Positions 1-6,619 of a stretch of 64,000 nucleotides of DNA are shown one piece after another. The notes below the pieces were generated by a model. That model saw nothing but the letters and a program-made list of their open reading frames with translations. It was not told the origin of the DNA and searched no databases. This DNA comes from Mixta calida (GTDB lineage Bacteria; Pseudomonadota; Gammaproteobacteria; Enterobacterales; Enterobacteriaceae): the NCBI RefSeq assembly GCF_002953215.1, contig NZ_CP026378.1, positions 788,540-852,539 of the forward strand, written 5' to 3'. The translations under genes were made by a program, and so were the position numbers. The stretch's first letter is position 1; each line of letters starts with the position of its first letter.

Positions 1-1232
1 CCCAGGGCAGTAAACGTCAGTGGCAGCGCACCCGTTATCGTTACGATGCAAACGGTCGCCTTATCACCGGGATTAACTCAGGCGGACGCGTAGAGCTGGA
101 ATGGGATGCTGCCGGTCAGCTGCTAAGAGAACAAACGCTGACGCGTGGTAAAAGCGTCATTCTGCAACATCAGTACGACGAGCTGGGCAACCGTACTGTT
201 ACCACTTTGCCTGACGGACGTGAAATCAGGCATTTTTATTACGGCAGCGGGCATCGCATTCAGGTGAACTGGGGCAGGCGGGTTATCAGCGAGAGCGGGC
301 GTGATGCCCTGCACCGGGAAGTCCGCCGCACCCAGGGGATACTGACCAGCGAATATGTGCATGATGAGGCGGGCCGCCTGATAAGCCAGCGGGCGAGTTA
401 CAAAAATCAATTAGTGGTAGGACGTGAATATGCGTGGCGGCGCGACGGGCAGCTGAAGCAGATGACAGACAGCCACAGCGGCGCGCACCGCTACGGCTAT
501 GACGCACTGGGCAGGCTCACACAGGCCGGAGGCGAACGGTTTACCTTCGACCCGGCCTATAACCTGCTGGCGCAGGAGAAGGCGCCGCCGCTGAGGGATA
601 ACCGCCTGCGGGTACTCGGCGACTGCCTCTGGAACTACGACGCACACGGCAACGTCACGGAGAAACGCGCCGGCCGCCATACCGCGCAGCGTTTTCTCTG
701 GAACGCAGAGCATCAGCTGGAAGCGGCGGTGACCTGGCGTAACGGCACGGAGCAGCGAACCCGTTACGGCTACGATGCGTTCGGACGGCGCAGCTGGAAG
801 CAGGACGCCTTCGGGGTGACGCGCTTTATCTGGGACGGCAACCGGCTGCTGAGCGAGGAGCGGGGCGAACGTCAGCACATCTGGATTTATGAAGATGAAG
901 GCTTTGTGCCGCTGGCGCAAATCAGCACGCGGCGCGGGGAAAGCGAGCATGACGCGCAGGTGTACTGGTATCACACCGACCAGGCGGGGCTGCCGCGTGA
1001 ACTGACGGGCGTGACGGGCGAGGTGGCATGGCGGGCAGATTACCGCGCCTGGGGCAGAACCGTGCGGGTAGAAGCGGGGCGGGAGGACGCAGGGCCGGTG
1101 CATCAGCCGCTGCGTTTTCAGGGGCAGTATTACGATGCGGAAACCGGTTTGCACTATAACCGGTTCAGGTACTATGATCCGGATGCGGGACGTTTTATCA
1201 GCCAGGATCCGATAGGGCTGGCGGGGGACTGA
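1..1232 (+). CDS. Rhs family protein, 3' part of the core (5' end outside the window)
   Basis: The frame is open from the first base and reads YD-repeat units throughout (RYDANGRLI, QYDELGNR, GYDALGRLTQA, GYDAFGRRSW), then the conserved end of an Rhs core (YNRFRYYDPDAGRFISQDPIGLAG). Rhs proteins form a hollow shell that encloses a variable C-terminal toxin and are usually exported by type VI secretion with VgrG or PAAR partners; none of those partners is in view. The frame stops at 1230-1232, right after DPIGLAG, at a run of five G where relatives need six. The normal continuation (LNLYQYAPNPLTWIDPWGL) lies in the next frame, so the toxin is disconnected. This may be a decay mutation, a phase-variable tract, a slippage site or a sequencing error. 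Codon use and GC look like the core genome. The family is certain; intactness is not. Confidence 0.93.
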   Translation, partial: QGSKRQWQRTRYRYDANGRLITGINSGGRVELEWDAAGQLLREQTLTRGKSVILQHQYDELGNRTVTTLPDGREIRHFYYGSGHRIQVNWGRRVISESGRDALHREVRRTQGILTSEYVHDEAGRLISQRASYKNQLVVGREYAWRRDGQLKQMTDSHSGAHRYGYDALGRLTQAGGERFTFDPAYNLLAQEKAPPLRDNRLRVLGDCLWNYDAHGNVTEKRAGRHTAQRFLWNAEHQLEAAVTWRNGTEQRTRYGYDAFGRRSWKQDAFGVTRFIWDGNRLLSEERGERQHIWIYEDEGFVPLAQISTRRGESEHDAQVYWYHTDQAGLPRELTGVTGEVAWRADYRAWGRTVRVEAGREDAGPVHQPLRFQGQYYDAETGLHYNRFRYYDPDAGRFISQDPIGLAGD

Positions 1233-1696
1233 ATCTTTACCAGTATGCGCCGAATCCGCTGACGTGGATTGATCCGTGGGGGTTAAGTAAGTGTGGTATC
1301 GAAGGCAGGTACAAAGAAATTGATAAAACTGACTTGCCTGCCTGGATAAAAGACTCCTTTAAAAACGGTGAATATAAAACTGTAATGACAACCAAAGAAG
1401 TAACCTTGTATAGGGTCTTTGGTGGTAATGCAAAAATAGATGGCTCTTTTGTAAGTACATCACCAGCATTGAATAAAATCCAGGCGAAAATAGATTCAGC
1501 ACTTTTGCCCGAGTGGAAGAATACAAGGTACTTTGAAGCGACTATTAAAGTACCTAAGGGAACGGTTCTTCAGGTTGGGAAAGTTGAAAAGCAAACGATG
1601 ATGTCAGGTGCGGTACTCAAAGGAGGTGCTGACCAGATCTTGTTGCCACAAGGCTATCCAATGAGTTGGATAAGCGATGTGCGCTTCTTACAGTGA
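1229..1696 (+). pseudogene. Rhs C-terminal toxin module, out of frame with its core; ADP-ribosyltransferase-like
   Basis: This frame continues the Rhs core after the five-G run: it starts with the junction LNLYQYAPNPLTWIDPWGL and then carries about 135 residues of AT-rich, non-core sequence ending at 1696. It has no ATG of its own near the junction, so it is the detached tail of the upstream Rhs protein and not an independent gene. Visible blocks are LYRVFGG, GSFVSTSP, LPEWKN, VPKGTVLQVGK and GADQILLPQGYP. An Arg in a first strand, an STS, and an LLP-type third block are the layout of R-S-E ADP-ribosyltransferases, but the usual catalytic Glu position appears to be Gln here. The fold assignment is inference. 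The nearby ADP-ribosylglycohydrolase fragment is consistent with it. A non-ART toxin of unknown class remains possible. Confidence 0.6.
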
Positions 1697-1704
1697 GAAG
1701 GTGA

Positions 1705-1977
1705 ATGATGAAAAAAAACAATCTCTTAAGTGAAATAGATAAAACAACTGCTTATATTGAAAATGTAATGAATAATGAAAAAAAAGGAGGTTTGAAAGAT
1801 TTAATTGCTGACCTTGATAGGCTAAAACTAAAAGTTGTTGATGATGATTTATTCAATAATCCGCTGAGGGGTTTCCCCCGGAAGTATGCAGAAATGTATA
1901 ACGATTATCTCCATCCTATTACTAATGTTTTAGATAAAATGGAGAAATCTGTTGATAGTTATTTAGAGGCTAACTAA
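1705..1977 (+). CDS. small AT-rich protein, candidate immunity protein of the Rhs toxin
   Basis: The gene encodes 90 residues (or 89 from the second ATG) and starts 8 bases after the toxin stop, with a GAGAAGGTG ribosome site. The product is hydrophilic, predicted largely helical and rich in Lys, Asp and Asn. It has no signal peptide or membrane segment. I do not recognise the family. Its place directly behind an Rhs toxin tail, its small size and its low GC are the usual marks of a cognate immunity gene, and its composition matches the toxin, not the Rhs core. IS1 begins 5 bases after its stop codon, so the 3' neighbour it once had is lost. The immunity role is inferred from position only. 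Confidence 0.55.
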   Translation: MMKKNNLLSEIDKTTAYIENVMNNEKKGGLKDLIADLDRLKLKVVDDDLFNNPLRGFPRKYAEMYNDYLHPITNVLDKMEKSVDSYLEAN

Positions 1978-2037
1978 TAGTTGGTGATGCTGCCAACTTA
2001 CTGATTTAGTGTATGATGGTGTTTTTGAGGTGCTCCA

Positions 2038-2313
2038 GTGGCTTCTGTTTCTATCACCTGTCCCTCCTGTTCAGCTACTGACGGGGTGGTGCGTAACGGC
2101 AAAAGCACTGCCGGACATCAGCGCTATCTCTGCTCTCACTGCCGTAAAACATGGCAACTGCAGTTCACTTACACCGCTTCTCAACCCGGTACGCACCAGA
2201 AAATCATTGATATGGCCATGAATGGCGTTGGATGCCGGGCAACCGCCCGCATTATGGGCGTTGGCCTCAACACGATTTTACGTCACTTAAAAAACTCAGG
2301 CCGCAGTCGGTAA
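2038..2313 (+). CDS. insA: IS1 protein InsA
   Basis: The 91-residue product matches IS1 InsA, starting [16 protein letters not shown]. It carries an N-terminal zinc finger (CPSC and CSHC pairs) and a helix-turn-helix towards the C-terminus ([19 protein letters not shown]). InsA binds the IS1 ends and represses transposition. The stop is at 2311-2313, downstream of the A6C slip site at 2289-2295. A -1 ribosomal frameshift there joins it to InsB to make the active InsAB' transposase. It is intact. Confidence 0.95.
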   Translation: MASVSITCPSCSATDGVVRNGKSTAGHQRYLCSHCRKTWQLQFTYTASQPGTHQKIIDMAMNGVGCRATARIMGVGLNTILRHLKNSGRSR

Positions 2314-2735
2314 CCTCGCGCATACAGCCGGGCAGTGACGTCATCGTCTGCGCGGAAATGGACGAACAGTGGGGCTACGTCGGGGCTAAATCGCGCCAGC
2401 GCTGGCTGTTTTACGCGTATGACAGGCTCCGGAAGACGGTTGTTGCGCACGTATTCGGTGAACGCACTATGGCGACGCTGGGTCGTCTTATGAGCCTGCT
2501 GTCACCCTTTGACGTGGTGATATGGATGACGGATGGCTGGCCGCTGTATGAATCCCGCCTGAAGGGAAAGCTGCACGTAATCAGCAAGCGATATACGCAG
2601 CGAATTGAGCGGCATAACCTGAATCTGAGGCAGCACCTGGCACGGCTGGGACGGAAGTCGCTGTCGTTCTCAAAATCGGTGGAGCTGCATGACAAAGTCA
2701 TCGGGCATTATCTGAACATAAAACACTATCAATAA
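2232..2735 (+). CDS. insB: IS1 transposase catalytic part InsB (made as the InsAB' fusion)
   Basis: This frame overlaps the end of insA in the -1 frame and reaches 2735. The functional product is the InsAB' fusion made by slipping on A6C at 2289-2295. The catalytic part has the IS1-type DDE residues in segments such as [12 protein letters not shown] and [11 protein letters not shown], and the C-terminal region ending [15 protein letters not shown]. The start given is only the first possible codon in frame and is unlikely to be used alone. No disruption is seen, so the element could be active. Confidence 0.93.
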   Translation: MPGNRPHYGRWPQHDFTSLKKLRPQSVTSRIQPGSDVIVCAEMDEQWGYVGAKSRQRWLFYAYDRLRKTVVAHVFGERTMATLGRLMSLLSPFDVVIWMTDGWPLYESRLKGKLHVISKRYTQRIERHNLNLRQHLARLGRKSLSFSKSVELHDKVIGHYLNIKHYQ

Positions 2736-2750
2736 GTTGGAGTCATTACC

Positions 2751-3002
2751 GGCTACGTTATCGACACGCTTGAAGCAGCAATGTGGGCCGTATGGAATAC
2801 GGATAATTTCCGCGACGCGATTCTTCTGGTCGCTAACCTGGGCGATGATGCTGACAGTGTGGCTGCGACGGCAGGTCAGATTGCCGGCGCGCTGTATGGT
2901 TATTCGGGCATACCTCAGGAATGGCGTGACAGGCTGGTACAGGAAAAAAGAATTGCCGCCATGGCGGAAGCGCTGTTCAGGCAGGCCCCTGAGGAAGATT
3001 AA
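2751..3002 (+). pseudogene. 3' fragment of an ADP-ribosylglycohydrolase (DraG/ARH family) gene, truncated by IS1
   Basis: The frame starts exactly at the IS1 right end and reads 83 residues to a stop. The peptide matches the C-terminus of the DraG/ARH family: [17 protein letters not shown], the metal-binding loop [20 protein letters not shown], then [10 protein letters not shown]. These enzymes remove ADP-ribose from proteins using two magnesium ions. The N-terminal two thirds, including the first metal-binding motif, are absent, so it cannot be active. ARH proteins are known immunity proteins of some ADP-ribosyltransferase effectors (the Tre1/Tri1 pair of Serratia). A link to the Rhs tail 1 kb upstream is therefore attractive, but it could also have belonged to a deleted toxin. 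An in-frame start inside the fragment exists but makes no complete domain. Confidence 0.85.
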
Positions 3003-3199
3003 AACAGGCGATAGCTCTTTTTACGTCCTGATGCTCAGTGGTGCCTGATGGCATCATTAATAATGTTTTTTAATATACATTAGTCAGCATCTTTAAAAAA
3101 TACGACTATTTGACGTCCTGCCAGCCGGGAAGCATCTGGGCCTTTTAGCGCGCTATCTCGCTGCCATCTGACGCTATCCCATTATTTTTCCTGCGTGTT

Positions 3200-3227
3200 T
3201 TGACTTTTTTTTGTCTACCGATATAAT
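3200..3227 (+). promoter_or_regulatory. sigma-70 promoter for the gene at 3254
   Basis: TTGACT at 3200-3205 and a perfect TATAAT at 3222-3227 are separated by 16 bp. The start of transcription would fall near 3234, about 20 bases before the start codon, with a ribosome site (AGGAGAG) between. The bases from 3003 to 3199 hold no gene that I can support. Confidence 0.7.
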
Positions 3228-3253
3228 CGGCGCTTCATGGTTAGGAGAGAGAT

Positions 3254-3592
3254 ATGTTCAGAAGCAACCTTGAAGAAAAACTGTATAAAACGGGTTTTTC
3301 TGCTGAGGAAATAGGGAAGCTGCGCGCTAATGCGGAAAATCATTCTACTTCGCTGGAAATCGTACTGGCTGATTTGTCTAAAATTTTCCGTTCCCGCATC
3401 TATATTTGCATCGCACTGGTCATTATCTGGATGCTCTCCGTCATCTTTCAGGGGACGCAGCGCGCTCTGCCGCTTGGCGCTTCAATGTTAATAGCGCTTG
3501 GTTTAATCGCCTGGTTTACGCCGATAAAGCTCTCGTGGAAATCCTGGCTTTATCAGCGCAGCGTCAAAAAGGCGGCAGGCAAAACCAATTAG
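3254..3592 (+). CDS. small membrane protein of unknown function, two transmembrane helices
   Basis: The gene encodes 112 residues with a strong ribosome site (TAGGAGAGAG) and its own promoter. Residues 1-46 are soluble and predicted helical with many charged residues. Two membrane segments follow, near residues 48-66 (IYICIALVIIWMLSVIF) and 72-92 (LPLGASMLIALGLIAW), and the tail is basic (QRSVKKAAGKTN), probably cytoplasmic. I do not recognise the family. It sits between the Rhs remnants and a convergent DUF4225-like gene only 3 bases away. It could be an immunity-type membrane protein or simply a housekeeping gene of the island; nothing in the sequence decides this. Confidence 0.65.
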   Translation: MFRSNLEEKLYKTGFSAEEIGKLRANAENHSTSLEIVLADLSKIFRSRIYICIALVIIWMLSVIFQGTQRALPLGASMLIALGLIAWFTPIKLSWKSWLYQRSVKKAAGKTN

Positions 3593-3595
3593 GTG

Positions 3596-4399
3596 TTAAC
3601 GCGAGCAGGTGGCGCCAGACATAATATCAAGAACACTTTTGCCCTTAAGACCCAGGCTGATGTTCTTTTGTAATCGCTTTGTCTGGCTCAGCTTGTCATA
3701 GTTGCGGTAAAAATCTTCGCGCAGTGAATAGAACAGACGCCAGGATTCTTTTTTCTTGATAAGGCCATAAACGCTAAAGGCATTAGCCGCCAGATCAACG
3801 GTGTTATAGACGGCTAATCCAGAACAGCGTTCAAATCCCATTGCCTCCGCGCCGCCCATATAGGCATCAGCCAGAAACCCTTCTGTCGTTTTGTTGTCGG
3901 TGAACAGGCGCTCGATCTCTTTATCGATCCCGTTAATCCCGTTAACCACCAGAATCCCGCCGGCAACCACGCCGACAGGCGACAGGGTACCGACCAGCAA
4001 CGCGCCGCCTACGACCTGCGAGGCGGAAGTGGCGATATGAACCCCTGTTATCACGTAGCCTTTGATCTGCTGCTGATGGTCGCGAACAAAATCAATGACT
4101 GCGAACACTTTCGCTTTACCAGTTGTCAGTAGCCTGTCCTGGATATGTAGATCGTTTATTTCCGATTTTAAAGCTTCGAGGTAGTTCATGCTTTCAGCGG
4201 CGGTTTGCGCCCGGCTGATTAGATTGAGATGCTGTTCGGCGAAGCTTTTTGTATCGCTAATGAATTTATGCAGCGTAGGGCCGTAGTTCAGATGGCGTGA
4301 AGATATGGTGTGCGCTAGCTGGTTTAATTTGGCGATTTCATTGCGGGCCATTGCTATATAGCCAGCCTTCTCGGCGGTATTATTAATTAATGAACTCAT
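3596..4399 (-). CDS. DUF4225-like protein of the Rhs/polymorphic-toxin neighbourhood
   Basis: I place the start at the ATG ending at 4399 (MSSLINNTAEKAG), which has an AGGACAGGAAA site in front; the longer open frame to 4459 lacks one. The product has 267 residues. The N-terminal half is helical (residues 1-100). A hydrophobic glycine-rich stretch follows at about 110-155 (VHIATSASQVVGGALLVGTL, PVGVVAGGILVVNGINGI), then a charged C-terminal part. This pattern, including the final hydrophobic stretch ending in GINGI, resembles DUF4225 proteins, which often neighbour Rhs or VgrG genes in Enterobacterales and Pseudomonas. Function is unknown; effector and accessory roles are both possible. It converges with the membrane-protein gene at 3254. 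The family call is from memory of the pattern. Confidence 0.6.
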   Translation of the reverse strand: MSSLINNTAEKAGYIAMARNEIAKLNQLAHTISSRHLNYGPTLHKFISDTKSFAEQHLNLISRAQTAAESMNYLEALKSEINDLHIQDRLLTTGKAKVFAVIDFVRDHQQQIKGYVITGVHIATSASQVVGGALLVGTLSPVGVVAGGILVVNGINGIDKEIERLFTDNKTTEGFLADAYMGGAEAMGFERCSGLAVYNTVDLAANAFSVYGLIKKKESWRLFYSLREDFYRNYDKLSQTKRLQKNISLGLKGKSVLDIMSGATCSR

Positions 4400-4542
4400 T
4401 TTCCTGTCCTTAAAAAAACGATAAGTGATTTTAATGGTTTTGATCGTTTTAACAACCACTTAATCGTCCCGCTTTTGGCTGCGCAAGCCCCTTTAACATC
4501 AGCGCAGCCGATCTCCTTTGACTCCCCCGTAAGCCAGAGTTA

Positions 4543-4567
4543 AATCCTGCTGACGTGGATTGATACC
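4543..4567 (+). repeat. Rhs core-end scar
   Basis: The 16 bases GCTGACGTGGATTGAT at 4549-4564 are identical to the Rhs core end at 1258-1273 (encoding LTWID), and the flanks AATCC and CC also agree with one inserted base. This is the recombination boundary of Rhs genes, where new toxin tails are acquired. The following frame closes after a few codons. It is most likely what is left of an orphan Rhs tail module. The rest of 4400-4706 holds no gene that I can support. Confidence 0.6.
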
Positions 4568-4706
4568 ATACGGCGCTGAACGCCCTGCCAGCGCGCAGAC
4601 GGATGTACAGGGAGAAAGCGCCTGGCAGGGCACTTTCAGCACATGGAGCGAAACGCAGAAGCAGAGCCGCATACCGCTTAAGGGCGCGCAAATAATATCT
4701 GGAGTG

Positions 4707-5012
4707 TTATCGCTTGCCGCGCTTTATCGAGGCTGACCAACTGAAATCAGCCACCTCACTTTCGGCCAGCGAAGAGGGTTTCTTTTTACGCACTGGTTTT
4801 TTAGCCGCCAGCGCTTTTTCCTTCTCATTATTTTGCTTGATGGTCATGACCATTTGCCTGGCTTCGGCGGTAAATTCTTTCTCTTTTTTACCGTCTGGCT
4901 CTTTACCAGTACGAAGTTTATATTTCTGCACCAGCCCCCTGAACGTTTCCTCTATAACGGCTCGCTCATTCGCATTAAACTGATCGATGGAAATCATTTT
5001 TTTGTCGTTCAT
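4707..5012 (-). CDS. small basic protein of unknown function
   Basis: The start is the ATG ending at 5012 (MNDKKMISIDQF), preceded by AGGAAAG at a good distance; the longer frame to 5039 has no such site. The product has 101 residues, no signal peptide and no membrane segment. It is helical and lysine-rich, with a basic cluster (AAKKPVRKKKPSS) near residue 75 and a basic end (SIKRGKR), which suggests nucleic-acid or acidic-partner binding. I do not recognise it. It lies alone between the Rhs scar and the divergent secreted-protein gene at 5242. Confidence is moderate that it is a real gene, low for any role. Confidence 0.5.
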   Translation of the reverse strand: MNDKKMISIDQFNANERAVIEETFRGLVQKYKLRTGKEPDGKKEKEFTAEARQMVMTIKQNNEKEKALAAKKPVRKKKPSSLAESEVADFSWSASIKRGKR

Positions 5013-5241
5013 GGGATACTTTCCTGATAGTGAACTCACTCACCAGGATAGAGGATGCCTGACCTGAGAACAATGAATCTATGCGAAAGGGGGTAACTAA
5101 GGTGAAGAGCGCCTGATAACGCTAATCATTTTTGACTCGATCCTGCCCGGCGGTGTTAAATTCCCGTTGGCTCCAGGCGGGCCGATAACAAAGATAATTC
5201 TCTTACGCGCGGCTTGCGCCTTGACTCTGACGAGCACAGCT

Positions 5242-6306
5242 ATGTTTTTCTCTTTCTTAACACGACTGCTGATAATGACGGCGGTGACAGGCAGCTATGC
5301 GCTGGCCGCCGATCTGCCGGATATTAACGGGGCGATCCTGACGCCGCCTGCCGAACAGTTCTCGAGGATGCCCTCCGCCTCTGATGCGCAGGCACAGCCG
5401 TCTGCGTCTGGGATGCCTTCATCAGAAATGGCCGCCACAGAAACACAACCGTCAGTGGCGGAAACGCCTGATGCTGCGCCATCAGTAACGATCTCTGACG
5501 CGCCATCGCCGCCTGCGCCCGCAGAGGGCGAAGGGATAAAGCAGGATCAGGTTATCACTACGGTGTTGCAGGCAATCCGCCAGCATAAGTTGACGCCGCT
5601 TGCCAGCGACTGCCTGAGCATGAGCTTCGTCGATGACAGCGACGATCCGGCAAACTATCTGATCGACGTGCGGGAAAACCGTCATAACCCGTCCTGCGGC
5701 GGCGATCCTGAGACCGCGCCGCATCTGTTTTTCTTTAAGGCGAGTAAAAAGGACGGCGCATTACAGACCGACGCGGGCGTAGAGCCTGATGATTTTTATC
5801 CACTGGAAAACAGCGAGCAGCCTGCCATCGCTGCGCTGACGGCGGCCGATTTCGTCATCCAGGTCAACAGTACCACGCTGGCTTTAGGACAGCCCTGGAA
5901 TGAGGATGTGATGATGAGCCTGCCGCCGGAACGTACGCAGCAGGCGCAAAATCCGGCGCCGGACGCGGAGGTGCCTTATCGTTATTACCAGCATCGCTAT
6001 GACGTGCTGGCGCTGACGGTCTCCAATGAAGGTTGGGATCGGCAGCAGCGTAGCGCCGACGATAACTATCTGGGGCAGATTACGCTGCTCGACGCCACGC
6101 TGGAGACGCATCGCGGCGCGCGCGTCGGCATGACGGTTGCCGAGCTGGAGCAAAAATATGGCCCTGGCGAGGCGGACGAGCGCAACGGCGAAAGCTGGCT
6201 CATCTGGCAGCAGGATGAAAAGGTTATCTCCGCGCGTATCGGCAACGGTCTGGTGACGCAAATAACGCTGAGCCAGTTGCAGCACGCCGCAGACGCGCAG
6301 GGATAA
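5242..6306 (+). CDS. secreted or periplasmic protein of unknown function with a low-complexity linker
   Basis: I choose the ATG at 5242 because the product then begins with a normal signal peptide (FFSFLTRLLIMTAVTGSYALA, cut before ADLPD); the frame itself opens earlier with a TTG. The mature protein has about 330 residues. Residues about 30-100 are rich in Pro, Ala, Ser and Thr, a flexible linker. A first folded part contains the motif HNPSCGGDPETAPHLFFFK, with an earlier Cys in SDCLSM, which could form a disulfide in the periplasm. The C-terminal part (GMTVAELEQKYGPGEADE...WLIWQQDEKVISARIGNGL) resembles repeats in which a GxT..EL...YG.P motif precedes a short beta-strand pair. The ORF is in good codon use. 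I cannot name the family. It ends 313 bases before prfC; that gap holds no obvious gene. Confidence 0.6.
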   Translation: MFFSFLTRLLIMTAVTGSYALAADLPDINGAILTPPAEQFSRMPSASDAQAQPSASGMPSSEMAATETQPSVAETPDAAPSVTISDAPSPPAPAEGEGIKQDQVITTVLQAIRQHKLTPLASDCLSMSFVDDSDDPANYLIDVRENRHNPSCGGDPETAPHLFFFKASKKDGALQTDAGVEPDDFYPLENSEQPAIAALTAADFVIQVNSTTLALGQPWNEDVMMSLPPERTQQAQNPAPDAEVPYRYYQHRYDVLALTVSNEGWDRQQRSADDNYLGQITLLDATLETHRGARVGMTVAELEQKYGPGEADERNGESWLIWQQDEKVISARIGNGLVTQITLSQLQHAADAQG

Positions 6307-6619
6307 GCGCGCACTGAAACGGCCTGACGAGATGATGGAAAAAGTTAGCGGGAAAGCGCACAGCGCGCGCGATTTCGGCCTGCTTTTTTTATGTACTTAA
6401 GGTAAGCTATGCGGCCTCATTGTCTGACTTTTCAACATTGTTACACGGGGCCGGCACCAATGTAGACCACTACGCTTTTTAGCAGCGTTCATCTGACAGC
6501 ACAGCGCCTCTCAGGTTAACTGCATGGTTCTGGCTCCGGGCCCGTCAGTGGGCCCTCGTGAATTAACGGCTGTGTCGCCTGCTATTACGCCGCGCCACGG
6601 CATCAACAGAAGAATTCCG

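Larger units (their letters stand above)
1983..2750 (+). mobile_element. IS1 insertion sequence, complete, 768 bp
   Basis: The left end begins GGTGATGCTGCCAACTTA at 1983 and the right end finishes GGAGTCATTACC at 2750. The distance is exactly 768 bp, the standard IS1 length. Both insA and insB frames are open, and the A6C slip site lies at 2289-2295. IS1 normally makes a 9-bp target duplication; the left flank (CTAATAGTT) and right flank (GGCTACGTT) do not match. So the element has probably taken part in a deletion or recombination that removed DNA on one or both sides. It separates a candidate immunity gene from the tail of an ADP-ribosylglycohydrolase gene. Confidence 0.97.

Noticed and set aside
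1974..2759. Target-site duplication of IS1
   Set aside because: The nine bases on each side (CTAATAGTT and GGCTACGTT) do not match, nor do shifted comparisons of 8 to 14 bases.
4449..4691. 80-codon open frame on the minus strand
   Set aside because: It lies over the Rhs scar read backwards, with no ribosome site or recognisable domain.
6307..6619. Gene or RNA in the gap before prfC
   Set aside because: The open frame from 6524 is only an extension of prfC without a ribosome site, and no clear hairpin or promoter stands out.
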